Shown in pieces: positions 41,224 to 53,210 of a stretch of DNA of 64,000 nt (position 1 is the first letter of the stretch; every line of letters starts with the position of its first letter). The stretch is taken from NCBI GenBank assembly GCA_020081605.1, contig JAHREC010000009.1:4650001-4714000 (forward strand). Direction: 5' to 3'. This DNA comes from Albifimbria verrucaria (lineage: Eukaryota; Ascomycota; Sordariomycetes; Hypocreales; Stachybotryaceae). Under the pieces are notes generated by a model. That model was given only the letters and a program-made list of their open reading frames with translations. It was not told where the DNA came from and ran no database searches. A program made the translations under genes and the position numbers.

Positions 41224-43319
41224 CTAGATCTCCAGGGTGGGGTCTGGCCCTTGACGCGGCCAATGACCTGCTGGGGAGCGTACTTGGGAATGACCTCATC
41301 GTCGTGAAGCATCTCAAACTCCTCGGTGGCGTCACGGCCCATGAAGTTCATGATGGCCTGGGGACCGCCGGGGTGCTCGTCCAGCCAGTTGGACAGGTCC
41401 ATGACGACACCCTTGACAACGACCCAGAGGTCGTCCTTCTTGTTGTGCTTGGCAACCTCCTCCATGGTGAACTCCTTCTCAGGGATCTTGAACTCCTTGG
41501 GGTCGTTGGGCTTGGAGGACTTGGCGCCGTCAGGTCCGGGGAGGGACCAGCAGCGGCAGTGGTGGGAGCAGGGCCGGCGCTGGCACCGGATCCACCGTTT
41601 GCCCACTCGATGGTCAGCTTGCCAGGAGCAGCGGGGTCCAGGTGCAGGGAGATCTGGCCAAGACGCTGGGCGGCGCTGCCAGTGCCCTTGAGGGCCTGCT
41701 GGAAGAGGTAGTTGCTGGCGGTGTCACCGGCAACACGGCCGTAGACGACGCAGCCCAGCAGGGAGGAACCACCGAGACGGTTGGCACCGTGGACACCACC
41801 GGCAAGCTCACCGCAGGCGAACAGACCGTCGAAGGGCTGCTTGTCCTGGTTCAGGACCTGGGCCTTGTCGTTGATCTCGATACCACCCATGGTGAAGTGG
41901 AGGACGGGCTCCATGAGAGCGACGTGGAAGGTGTCGTCGATGTCGACGGGAAGGTTGTGGAAGAACTTCTTGCCCCAAGGGTCCTTCTGCTTGCCGTCGG
42001 CGATGGCGTTGTAGGTCTTGAAGGTGCTCTGGAGGTGGTCGGGGTGCAGCCAATCTCCTTGGCGAGCTCCTGGCCGGTCATCTTCTTCATGAGACCACGG
42101 CCAGAGTAGTGGCGGGTGTGGAAGTCGAGGACGTTGGAGGCCTTGGAGTTGAGGATGAGGCGGATGGGGAACTTGCCCTTGTCCTTCTCCTTCCACATCA
42201 TGCCGGAGACGTAGTCTCGGTGGCCGAGCTCGTCGCAGAATCGGTCACCGTCGGCGTTGAGCAGGAGACCACCCTCACCACGGAGAGCCTCGGCAGCCAG
42301 GAACTTCCACTTGGAGCCGGGGTCCTTGGGGTCGACAAGACCGGTAGGGTGAACCTGGACCTTGTCCATGTCGATACCGTTACCGCCGATGGCCATGACC
42401 ATCTTCTGGCCGTCACCAGTGGCGTGGGTGCCGTTGGTGGTGGCAAGGCCGAAGGTGTCGGGGCGGTGCTGCTTCAGGAGAGAAGAGTCACCAAAGTCGG
42501 CAGCGTAACCACCGGTGGCGAGGACAACGGGGCCCTCAAGGGTGGCGGGCTGACCGTCGAACTCGTAGGTAACACCAGTGACGGTGTTGCCCTCCTTGTT
42601 GAGGCTGGTGACGCGGGCCTTCTTGATAATCTGTACACGGTCGGGCTCGTTCTCGGCGAGCTCCTCAAGGCGCTGCATGAGGGCGTAGGTAATGGCCATA
42701 CCAGGAACTTGGCATCGTGGCCTCTGTGGGTTCGGGGCTGGGAGTGGCCACTTGGAAATTATTAGTATGGTGGTTTTTCAGATCACTTGCAGGGCTGGAA
42801 GTCAACTTACCCAAGTCGGGAGACGAGAGTCAGGTCCAGGTTGAAGACGTCCTGCAGCCACTCAACGGCGGCGGCGGACTTGTAGGTCAGGACCTTGATG
42901 AGGTCGGGACGAGCCTTGTCACGGGCTGACTTGAGGGTATCCTCGTAGAACTGCTTGACGCTGTCGCCGATGTTGAGGTCGACCTGGGTGCGCGTCAGGG
43001 CACCGTTGATGCCGGAAGTGGCCTTTGTGGAGTTGCCTCCGAAGAAGCCTAGAGAGAGCGGTCATCAGCACTACGGTTCCAGCCTGGACCTCGGGATCTA
43101 GGAATGAGCTTACCCTGCTTGTCGAGGACAACGACGTTGCCACCGGCGAGGTAGATGGTGTGAGCAGCGCTCAGGCCAGACACTAGCGAGTTCTGGTCAG
43201 TACAGCGGACAAAGAGAACGAAGCGTGCGGCGTCGCAAGCAGCTCGCAGGCGATTGCGACGGCCTGGAGAAGAATCAAGACTTACGGCCACCGCCCACGA
43301 CAATCACTCTAGGAGCCAT
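41224..43319 (-). CDS. osm1: Osm1-like fumarate reductase with C-terminal cytochrome b5 domain
   Basis: This soluble FAD enzyme reduces fumarate to succinate and helps reoxidise flavins under low oxygen. Exons are 43319-43286, 43182-43114, 43048-42811 and 42750-41224. FAD binding is in VIVVGGGLSGLSAAHTIYLA and SGINGALTRTQ. The reductase core has TGGYAADF, NGTHATGDGQKM, KVQVHPTGLVDP and the ending block FACGELAGGVHGANRLGGSS. A cytochrome b5 module follows, with its haem HPGG in NWLDEHPGGPQAIMNFMGR. Four single-base gaps (42704-42705, 42041-42044, 41538-41545, 41239-41242) break the last exon; bridging the final one yields the family terminus QTPTLEI with the stop at 41224-41226. No clear organelle-targeting peptide was seen, so a cytosolic form is likely. 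Confidence 0.92.
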
Positions 43320-45890
43320 TGTTGGGATTCTGGTTTTGTGTGAGAGAGAGAGGTGGGAGGGAGGGAATGCGCTGGCTAAGAGGAGATGGAGGCGCGCGCA
43401 ACACAGAGAAGGGAGAGACGGAGGGGAGGAAGAAGATTGGGATGGGAGTATGAGGATGAGAAAGAAGAGGAAGAAGACGCGGTGGGAAGTTTAAAGGGAA
43501 GCGGGAGGAGGAGGGCAAGGATGACGGATGCGCCGAGGGAACTGGGGAGGGAGGTGGAAAGCAGCACAGTTACCGGGCTTGGAGGAGCATGAGCCGAGGC
43601 TGTCTTGTCGCTATGGGCTGGAGCCCGTTAGCTCCGTTTTAGGGGGTGTGGGGAGGAGGTCGGAGGAGGAGGCAAACCGGCCCCTCCAGCGCCAGCGCTG
43701 TGCTCGCCAACGCAGGCGTCCTCAGTGGCTCCTCGCACCCGCTGAGCACTGCCTGCCTGCCTCTGTCTTGCTTCCCCACAGGCGCAGGGCCAGGCCTCGA
43801 TGACTCCGGGGTCGGTCCAGCAACGAAACATGAATCAGCCGCCGACGTGGAACAGCGAACACACGAGCACCACCAAACGCATTGCTCTCTGCAATTCGCA
43901 TTTCACATGTAATTTTTCTTTCAAGCTTCCCCAGGCAAGTAAACCCTGGATCGCCCTTTTTCTTCGAATCATGCATGCACACGGCTTCTGCGGTTAAAGT
44001 TGGAGCCGTGCAGCCCAACTCGCGGGCTGTAAGCCATAGCTCCTCCATGAACACCTCTCTCCCCGAGAGGCGATTCTATCGACAGAATACAATGGCCTTT
44101 CCAATACACTCTTCTCTCTCGCTCTTCCCCGAGAATAAAAAAATAACCAGGGCCTCCTCAACAAGACCCTTCCCCAAAGCTCGTAGCTTCGCCTCTATAT
44201 ACACCGGATTAGCGAGCTAGCGGGCCTCTCCAAACCCCACGTCCTGAGGAGAGAGAAAAAAAGAATCAATCCCTCAAGGCTTCACCTCTCACGATCAGTC
44301 GAAGATCTAGATCTCGTATGCTTCCCCAGAGGCTGGCCTGAAAAGCAATCAAAGCAATCCCACTTTCCCCAGACATTCCATGCCCCCGGCTCTCCGTGAA
44401 CCTCGCCTTCGGCACGTGGTGCGGTCTGTGTTTTCGCCTCCCCTGGGGAAAATCTGACATGTGAATTTGGCCAAGTCCCGTGACCTTTCGGATCCCGGTC
44501 GTCAACGTCACCTGAGATGCTCTGCTCTGCGCTGCGCTGCCTTCATGTGGTGAGACAGACAGGCAGACAGGCCTGAATATGCTCTTCTCGTCTCCCTTGT
44601 GAAAACGGAATGCCTGTAGTCGCTCTTCCATGTGTCGGCGCTGGCATCGCCCACTGCAATCACGTCCTTCTCCAACGCCAGCACTTTTTCCACTTGGCGT
44701 GAGCCGAAATACGTGGGCGCTGATTGGTCAGCTCCCTCACATGTGAAGTGCACCGCTGCGAATCGACGCGTGTGGGGAAATCTCTCATTCTCCGTCTCCA
44801 TCTCCATCTCCATCCCCGGATTTCTCCTGACTTCAGCCGATGCGCGCTACGGCCCTCTCGCCCGAAGACCGACCATCTGCTCCTTCCCAACCGTCCGGAG
44901 AGAATGCCGACGCCCGATATCGACGCATCGCGACATGCGCCATCGGCATCATCATACGATTCGGAACGGACACCGCTCCAGCCTCATCCAGCGGTGCCAA
45001 GAAGACGAATGGCTTCTCTTCCGCTTCTGGCCGATGCAGCTCAGGCCCGCTGTCCCTTGCATCTGTCCATACGTATCCTGTTGCAGACCTTATAACGCCA
45101 GACGTTCCAGCCCAGCGAAGCCCTTCTTGCTTATGTTTCAGAGTCGTGCATTGCATCCTCCGTCAAGGTTGTATTCTTATTTGATTAGGAACCCATTTCA
45201 CCATTTCACGCCCATTTCTCACCTAATTTTGACTGGGATCAATCCTCAACCCATCGCCTTTCCCTTTTATTCTCCGTAGGATGCCATGCATTCAATGGCT
45301 TTGCAACTAGGCCTCAAAACTAAGCATGCACTCACGGAGGATACCAACGACTAACATGCCTAAGCCACCGTTCTTGAGTATTCTAAATGTTTTGGCCTAG
45401 AGATATGAACATAACCAACAGATAGTCTTACACCAACAACATGACTTCATCAACCCAAGTTTTACCTAAATACTCAATTAATGAATATATTTCCGAATTC
45501 TTCATCGCTCTAAGCTTTCCTCCTCGTTCCCTCCTTGCCCCTGAGCCTACATATCTTAGCAGATAAAATAATCTACTATCTCAACAGCACCACGAACACC
45601 CCAATACTCAGCTTAGGCAACGTTCCAATATGCATTAAACCGTCTTAAAAATCACCTTGCATATTCTTTTCTTTTTACTTAGCCCAGCTACAGCAACACT
45701 TCACCTACCTGTAAACTCTTGTTTAGCCAACCAATCACAACGTGTTGAGTCGACAGCTTGCCCAGATCGGTACGTACTCCCTCATGACGTCGCTCCCACA
45801 GTACATCCCGTCCACAACCCCTCCATCCAACCTCAACCACACCCTACCCTTCACCACACACCGAAGCCATTCCCATCACACCCACCCGCT
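43320..45890. other. Intergenic region between fumarate reductase and FAS1 genes, no gene seen
   Basis: The region holds the divergent promoters of the two flanking genes. It is purine-rich next to the fumarate reductase start (43330-43560, + strand), probably the 5' leader. Frames of up to 215 codons around 44632-45279 are Ser/Pro/Arg-rich, lack motifs and occur in several overlapping frames, so I do not call them. Confidence 0.5.
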
Positions 45891-46578
45891 ATGCATCTCT
45901 TCCACCTGTCCCAGCTCCTCCTCGCCCTCCCGTTATCCGACGCCCAGCCGCTCGCCGACCAGGCCCCTCTTGCCGCCGCGCCGCTGCCCTCGCATAACCG
46001 CCCTCGCCCGCCGCCCATCGGCCACCTCCCCGTCATGTCGTCGCCAACTGTCGACATCAAAGTCCAGCCGGCCGTCTCTCTCGCCGACGTCCTCGGACCC
46101 AACCGTGCCCTCACCATCTTCTCCTCCCTCTCGCGCCAGCACGGCACCACGTCCTCCCTCCTTGCCGACCGCGCCGCCGACCCGCCCCTTACCGTCCTCG
46201 CCCCCATCAATTCTGCCTTTGATGCACTGCCCCGTAAGCCCTGGGAGCAGCCTGGCGACGCCGACCACGCGGATTCATTCGCCGGGCCTGACGGCAAGGA
46301 TCGTGCCGATGGTAACCTGAGGAGGCTTGTCGATGCGCATATTGTGCGTGCCGGTTCCTGGAAGAAGGGCGACAAGGCGGCCACCTTGGCGGGGAGGGAG
46401 ATTTGGTGGGAGGAGCGCGACGGGAAGAAGATCGTTATGCCTGACAAGATTGAGGTAGACCGTGTGGCTAGCCGCGTCGGCAACGGCGAGTTGGTAAGTT
46501 TCTGAGACTTGTCTGTTCTATGTTCTGCGCTAATACAGTCTTCAGTGGATTATTCGAGGCGTCTTGAACTACGAGTGA
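45891..46578 (+). CDS. Secretory-pathway FAS1 (fasciclin-like) domain protein
   Basis: This is a 211-residue protein in two exons (45891-46493 and 46546-46578) with no frame break. The start gives a signal peptide, MHLFHLSQLLLALPLSDAQ. One FAS1 domain follows. Its first strand region reads VSLADVLGPNRALTIFSSL, and the conserved LTVLAPINSAFDAL and DAHIVRAGSW correspond to the two hallmark boxes. The spliced C-terminus ends in WIIRGVLNYE. Single-FAS1 proteins of this size occur in fungal vacuoles or at the cell surface, where the fold mediates adhesion or protein contacts. There is no GPI signal, so vacuolar or secreted localisation is likelier than wall anchoring. The exact role is unknown. 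Confidence 0.85.
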
Positions 46579-47487
46579 AGAGTTTGTGTTTTATTGTAAG
46601 ATACCTAAGATTGAAGACGTATGACGACATGAAATAAACAAAGCGAGCAAACTGTTTCATATTGCTAAGAAGACGTGCCATGGCACACGCAAAATCTCTC
46701 ACCTCCATTCACATTGCTCAAGCAAGCTTCACAAGACGACATCAATTTTAAGACCAAGTTCGATTGTACTACAGCCCACGAAAGGGGACTTTCCAGTCTC
46801 TACTAAACAATTATGCCCAAGTTGCCTCCAACGCCGTCCAGAAAGATTATAATGAAAAAAACATGACAAATACGAAAAACAAGTCGAAATCCCATTCACG
46901 ATAACAAAATCCAGAATTAACACCGTGATATGACTCGCGCACACCTGCCCGAGTAACTAACAACCAGACAACGCATACAGCCCAGTGACATCACACGTAC
47001 AACCATGCCTCTAACTCCATTCTCAATTTGATAAGAATGGAACGAAGTGAAGTTCAGCCGTGCTGATATGGCAGAGCCATTGCACGGTCTGAATAACAAG
47101 AAGAGAAGTCTATTCAGGAAAAATGAAGTGGTTCGAATCGGTCGAGTCAAATGACTCAAACTTCGTTAAACGCCGTTCATGGTAACAAGATAAGAGCCGT
47201 GAGCTCCAATAGAATAGAATAGAATAAGAATGGTAAATTTTTTCAACAACGAAAAGCAAGTGTTCCAAATCGTACCTTGTCGAGTGGTACGCTTGCCATA
47301 TGGGATTAACTGCATTCCGCAGTCCGTGTTCCTCGTCCAAGACGCAAGACGAAGGTGGGAGATGTGAACAATGGTATCTTGATGATCGATAAAAGGCAGA
47401 GGGTATCAGATGCAGGCGACTTGCAAAAGCATGAAGTAAAAGACCAAAGGCGGGCACAACGGCCTCATCAGCACTGAGCAGCCGAGG
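46579..47487. other. Convergent intergenic region, no gene seen
   Basis: This holds the 3' ends of the FAS1 gene and rlm1. It is AT-rich with only short frames. A short AATAG-type repeat (about four units) lies around 47208-47225. No RNA gene was recognised. Confidence 0.5.
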
Positions 47488-49666
47488 TTATTCAACCTTA
47501 ACTCTTTTGGCGTCACCGTTCACCTCCTGGCTATCGCCCTCTCCATTGGCACCGAACTCTGGACTCTTGCGCTTTCCAGCGCCAGCCTGGCCGTTTTGGT
47601 CATTGCTGCTGCCAGCGTTATTTGACAAGGATGTGGACGCATTGCCGTTGCTTGTGATATGGCTGACCTCTTCCCTCAGGAAGCTCGGTCCCGACCCAAC
47701 AACAGGAGTAGCAAAGTTCAGCGGACTAGGCAGGGTGTTGCTGTCGTTGCCCCGGAAGTTCCAGTCGTTGTAAAAACTGCTCGGGCTAGGCAGAAATTCC
47801 GTGTTCAAGAAGCGCGAGGGAGTGCAGATGCAGGAGTGTCGACATTCATGGGCACTGGCCGAGCAAAAGGGTTTGGAGGCCCGGTGGCTCCGGCAGACAG
47901 CAGAGCAGAAGCTGAAGGCGAGGGAGGGGAAGCACAATGTTCGAATTCCGACGAGGGGCCTGGGCAGCAGCCGGCTCAGTCTGGGTGCGAGGCGAGGTAT
48001 TAGAGTCGCCCGCCGCGCTGCCCGTCTCTGAACCGCCATCTGGGATCTGAACAGTCAGGCGAGGGCCACGTGGGCGCGCAGAGCCTTTCAAACTGTTTGA
48101 ACGCGATGGAGGTGTGAAAGTCGTTTCTGAGGCCGAAGATTCTGATACGGTCCGAGGCTTTGACATGGACAGCTGGGTGCTAGGGCGATGAGGTGGCGGC
48201 GGTGGTGGTGACGATGTATCGCCATTCCGGCTGGCTGGGGCCGCGTCAACAGATTGCGCGCGGTTCGCAGCAGCGTTGGCAGCACCGGATGGTCCGAATG
48301 AAGCCGCATGCCAAGACAAGATGGAAGGTGGCTCTTCGATGGGCGTGAAGATACTGTGACCCTTACGTTGAAACTTGTTCTTGGTGGGCATATCCGTGTT
48401 GAGCAAGAGAGACTGCGCGGGCCGCGCACCCTCGCTTTAGGCTCCACGGGCGGCGGGGGCAGAGGATCCTGCGAATGTCGCTCCGGCTGAGGTGGGGGCG
48501 AGATATGCGGGATGGAGTGAGGAGGAGGCGGAGGAAGCTGCTGAGTATTCGGCTGTGGCGGAGACGGTTCAGTGCGCGTAATGGGGATCGGCTGAGGAGG
48601 CGGCTGCGCGCCGTAGATGGGAGGCGGAGGCAGAGATCGACGATCATCCATGTACTGCGATTGCGGGTGCTGCTGTGGGTGCTGTTGGGGATGCGATTGC
48701 GGGTGCGATTGCGGGTGCGACTGTGGGTGCGGGTGCGGGTGCGGAGGCGGCTGGGGTTGCTGTTGCGGTTGATGCTGCGGCTGATGCTGTGGTTGATGCT
48801 GTTGTTGGTGCTGTGGTTGATGCTGAGGCTGGTGCTGGGGAGGCGGCTGTGGTTGCGACGGCGGCGGGTAGGGATAAGGACCGTTTGGCTGGGGCATCAT
48901 GGAAGGCGGCGGCTGAGACGTTGGCGGGTTGTAGATCGGCGGCGTGGGCATATAGGTAATGCCTGGGTGGTGGCCCTGGGGACCGACGGGCTGCGATACC
49001 ATGTTGGAGCCGAGGCGGCGGACGTCATTTCTGGAGCCGGGTCGCGATCCAATACCGGGTTGAGGAGTATGCGTGCGCGGGACAGGATGGCCTGGGTGAG
49101 GCGGGAAGGGAACACCGTTGGGAATGGGAGGAGAAGCAGAAGGAGTATGGTGACGGATTTGTTGGACATAGGGCGGCTGGAACTGGGGAGGCATCATGTG
49201 GTCCATGCCGTCCTGGGCACGGGGAGGTGTGCCATCGCCATCTTCCTCATCTTCTTCGTCGTTTCCACCGTTAAAATCGGAAGGACCTTTGTGCTCGTTT
49301 GGTATGCCGTGCTATGGAGCACCAGCCTGTCAGCTTATCCGCTCACCGCGAAGAGACGGGCGACGGCGCAGGCGCGCGTCGGGAGAACTCACGTATTGGT
49401 ATCTGGTGATGAGATCGCGCATATCAGAGGAAGAGTATTCATAGAGCTTCTTGTTGGCGCCGAAGATGAAGACGGCGACGTCGGCGGAGCAGAGAACGGA
49501 CAGCTCGTGAGCCTTCTTGAAGAGACCGAACTTGCGCTTAAGGAAGGTGCTGCGAAGGGAAGGGTCAGCTCGGAACAGCAGGGCGAATGATGGAGAAATG
49601 AGAGGCTTACACGGAGCGATTGCGGTCATCCTTGATGGCCTTGATCTCGATCTTCCGGCGACCCAT
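47488..49666 (-). CDS. rlm1: MADS-box transcription factor Rlm1
   Basis: Rlm1 is the MEF2-type MADS factor activated by the cell-wall-integrity MAP kinase. Exons are 49666-49611, 49549-49393 and 49311-47488. The MADS domain reads [18 protein letters not shown], then [20 protein letters not shown] and [20 protein letters not shown]. An acidic stretch ([11 protein letters not shown]), a very Pro/Gln/His-rich middle and the Rlm1-type tail [18 protein letters not shown] with [13 protein letters not shown] follow; the tail ends basic (AKRVKVE). Three one-base gaps break exon 3: near 48411-48418, at 47955-47958 and at 47818-47820. A docking/phosphorylation role for the SP/TP-rich tail is expected from family knowledge, not shown here. 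A very long upstream region may be its promoter and leader. Confidence 0.92.
48655..48870. repeat. Low-complexity tract encoding QPQH and HPQS repeats in Rlm1
   Basis: On the coding strand this is a run of degenerate 12-nt units giving tandem QPQH, HPHP and SHPQ repeats of about 70 residues. It includes several codon-perfect copies and is likely to vary in length between strains. Confidence 0.8.
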
Positions 49667-50890
49667 TGTGAAGGTGTTTGCGCTGGATCAGGTTGCGACG
49701 GGTAATCTGGGGCGCCACGCGCGGGGCGTGCGAGGACTGGCGATTCGAGGGCGACGATGATGGCTCGTTGACGAAACAACAAAGCGAGGGGTAGCAGCGG
49801 GCCAAAGATTACGCCACCGAGCTGGTGTCGCGTCACCTCGTCGAGAGAAGCGGATGGCTGGGACGGGGAGCGGCACCGGACGCGACGGGAGGGGGAGGAT
49901 ATCTTGTCTCAGGACGCAAAGGATAAGACAAGGTCGACGATGACGACGAGGCGAAAGGATGAAAGAAACAAGGGAAAAGAAGAAACAAAAGGTGGACTGG
50001 GCACTACCGTATAGGAAAGGAAATACTGTAGAAAGGAACAAAAGGGAAAAACAAGCGAGAGGGTGGAGGAGTTGGTTGAAGGATCCCAGATGGGGTGAAG
50101 GAGAGGGGGAAGACGGTTTCTTAAGACTCTCGGGGAGAGTTGAAACAGAAGCGGGCCAAGCGACGACGAAGCGGCGCGGTGGGCCGGGCAAACAGGTGAT
50201 GGTTGGCGGGTGTCGTGGAGCGGCAGCGCATGCGATATGCAACAAGGAGAGGCAGGCGGCGAGGTGAGGTGAGGAAGAGAAGAGCCAGAAGAAAGCGTGT
50301 GTGTGTGTGGTGTGTGCGCGCGCGACGTTGTGTTTGGTGCGTGGAGCGAGCGAAGCGCCAGGGGTGGGCTCAACAAGCTCGGCAGTTCCTGGGGAGGCGT
50401 TGCGGCAAGGTCAAAGAAGCGAAGCAGATGGAAACAAGGCTTCAGACGGCCAGTCGACAGCGAAAAAGATGTGGTGATGCTGATGATGGTTAGTGACGGT
50501 GGTGTCTGTGTTGCAGGACCATGGGGCTGAATCTGGCGTTGGATGGTTCTAATAATAGACGGATCGTGTTCACTTGGTCGGAAAGAGGGATGGAGGGAGG
50601 GGGAAGGAAAGGTGGAAGAAAAAAAAATAATGGGAAGGGCCCGAAGAGGGGAATGGGAGAGCCATGCCATGCCACGCCGTGCTATGCTTGGGAGGGAAGG
50701 AACCCAGAGTGAATTAGCTGTGCTACAGTGCTCCCATTCTCCACACCTGGCTGCACGTACTAGCACCAAAGCGATCAGGGTGGGTACCGCCTAGCAGGTA
50801 GGGACTTGCGGCCTGTACCTTGTACCCTGTACGGGCGCGGGCACCCACAAGCCCACCGGCGAGGCCCGTACCAGTACAGCAAGGCAGGTA

Positions 50891-50950
50891 CATCCATCCA
50901 TCCATCCAACCCACTGCCACCCACCCATCCATCAATCCATCCATCCACCC
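50891..50950. repeat. ATCC microsatellite
   Basis: This is two blocks of tandem CATC/ATCC tetranucleotides separated by a short CCCACTGCC spacer. A (GT)n stretch lies further upstream near 50300-50320. Confidence 0.8.
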
Positions 50951-51445
50951 TATCCAGAAGTGGGCTCAGGCTCACCTCTTTTTCCTCTTTTCTTCTTCCT
51001 GGCTGGGCCCAGCAGCAGCCTGCTGTGTGTCTCTCTACCTGCCTGCTGTTGTGCGTTCTACTCGCCCGCGTGGGAAAAAGTGGGGATCATGCAGTGAGCA
51101 AGAGAAGCAGCAAATGGGAGAGTGAGAAAATGCACACGAGCCCAGTAAAAGCCAGAGCGGGAGGGGCTTCGTTGGCTTTGCTTTCCGATTTTCTGATTCG
51201 GCTTCGAGTCCATTTGATTCCAGCTCGAGCTCGTTCTTTTTCCCTTTCCCCGTTTCGCTTTCTGCAAGCAAAGCCAAAAAGCAAGCACCCAGAAACGGTA
51301 TCTGCAGCGACAAAACGGATGCATGAAAAAGAATCGACGAAAACGGATGCAGCCGAAGCGAACAGAGTCCTGTGCTAATGTCATGCAATGTCAGTCAGGT
51401 ACTGCATTGCACTGCACGCGCTATAAGGCAAGGAAGGTAAGTAAG

Positions 51446-51655
51446 AGGTAGGTAGGTAGGTACCTTAGTACATAGTACGTTACCGGCCCAGCAGCGCATG
51501 CAAGACGAATTGCGATACTACGCCGCTAAAAGTATCGGAAACCCCACTCCTAGGCAGCCGAAGGCGCAGCAGCGCAGGTAGCTGTACATGAGCCGGGCAA
51601 CCAAAACGAGCCCAGACGAAGAAAATTAAGGTAAGGTAAGGTAAGGTAAGGTAAA
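51446..51655. repeat. AGGT and TAAGG microsatellites
   Basis: There is a (AGGT)4 run at about 51446-51462 and a (TAAGG)5 run at about 51627-51655, with unrelated unique sequence between them. Such short G-rich repeats are common in Sordariomycete intergenic DNA. Confidence 0.75.
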
Positions 51656-53155
51656 GAGCCTAAGCACTAAGTTACGGTACTGGACAAGACTGGGCAGTAT
51701 GGTACCTCCAGACCTAAGCTACTAACTAAGACGGATGCTAAACCTCAAAAGTTCCCACCCTCTGGCAAATGACGAGTTCCGCTCCCTATGCCAGAGTAAG
51801 ATTTGGCATAAGCATCAAGTCCACCTATAAACCCGCGAAACCAATAACCCATATGGACCCTAACCAGACTTTCCACCACGGGACCGGGGGCATGGCAAAA
51901 GGATCTGGCTCGTCCTCGTCCCGCTGGCGAGGGCAAGGGAGCTCGTGCCTCCCTGTAAATCAGTCAAACTTCAGTCATCAAGGCTGCATACAAGTAATCA
52001 CAAGACACACACTCTCTCACACTAAATGCCCGCCCCCTCCCTTATCCGCATAGGCAGGGCCCTTGTCCACGCATCGTCGCCCATCTCACTCGCTTTCCTT
52101 TCCCTTTCCTTCGTCCTCCCCTTGCTCTGGGCTGTAGGTACCGCACCCTTCTGCGCTGCACGCTGCGTAGCATCGGTTCCATCCCATCCCATCCCACATC
52201 TGGAACACATGTAGGAACCAACAACTGCTACATTGTACCACAGAGTCCACGCGGCGACCCTGGCAGACAGCCCCGTTTGCGCCCTATCACGTCCTGTCAT
52301 TTCCACGTCCCGTCGTGCCCGGCCTTGATCGCATCTGGCCCTGAAAAAGCGGCCGCATTGTCTAAAACGTAGGCACCTACAGCACGTCGTGTGGCCCTAC
52401 ATACCTACCTACATAACGTAGTACAGGTTAAACTTACAGTACAGCAGCAGAAATGACATTGGAGGTATCCACTGTTACGGTGGCCGTGACAGCTGCTCCG
52501 CCCACCCCACGAGTCTTGTCCGTCTGTCCGTCTGTATGCTAACGCTCCACCTAACGCAAGGTACCCGAGGCAAGCGACGCAAAACAGCGATGCACAAGAC
52601 TCTCCACAGCCCCTTCGTTGGTCCGTGAAGCACATGAGCCGCATCAAGAAACCTCATCGCATCGTTCGTTCGTTCGTCCGTCCGTCCTTCTCCAAACCGC
52701 GGGAGGGATGAGGTGAGCAGCCTCCCCTCCCTCTTCTAGTCTACCCGCCTTGCGAATCACCATCGTCCATCTCCAAAAGTCCGGCCACACGCCAAGCCGC
52801 CAACCCCTGATCGTAGAATGCAGGCAGGGATGGGCCAGGGCGAAAAGGAGCGTGCGCGCGCTGGCTGTGCATCATCACTCGAAAGGGGGCACGACCGCTC
52901 GTCGAGGCCACGAAACAGCGCGAGAGAAGTTTCCGTCTTGTTTTGAAGCTGAGGCACAGCAGTCAGGTACAATCGCGGGGAAGAGGCCGGCTGCATGCTG
53001 TGAGGTACGGCGACGCCTGTGTTGTGTTGCAGCAGCTCTCGGCTCTGTTCTACCCAAGGTAAGGCTTGACTACCTATTCTATGTGATGCAAGAAATGGCC
53101 CCGGAATGGACGGGTTCCGGTTTCTCTGCGCCGAGTTTGTGCATGTTCAATCTCA

Positions 53156-53210
53156 GGCCGTCGTCATATCAGGCCGTCGTTATCCATGGCCGTCGTCATC
53201 TATGGCCGTC
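53156..53210. repeat. Imperfect 16-bp tandem repeat
   Basis: Three and a half copies of a 16-bp unit starting GGCCGTCGTCAT lie head to tail, with one or a few changes between copies. It sits in the gene-poor region and has no assigned role. Confidence 0.75.

Noticed and set aside
42109..42765. 218-codon frame antisense to the fumarate reductase
   Set aside because: Shadow of the codon-biased sense gene; composition is Val/Gly/Glu-rich without a domain.
44632..45279. 215-codon plus-strand frame between fumarate reductase and FAS1
   Set aside because: Several overlapping frames of similar length in the same stretch, Ser/Pro/Arg-rich and lacking any conserved block.
48475..49590. 371-codon frame antisense to rlm1
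   Set aside because: It reads the Pro/Gln/His repeat backwards as Arg/Leu/Val low complexity; the sense strand has an intact MADS box and Rlm1 tail.
49909..50769. 286-codon minus-strand frame upstream of rlm1
   Set aside because: It translates a pyrimidine-rich leader into Ser/Pro/Phe-rich sequence, overlaps other equally long frames, and has no domain.
50891..53210. Short repeats as a CRISPR array or transposon ends
   Set aside because: Units are 4-16 bp with no unique spacers, no terminal inverted repeats and no transposase; they are simple tandem repeats in a eukaryotic genome.
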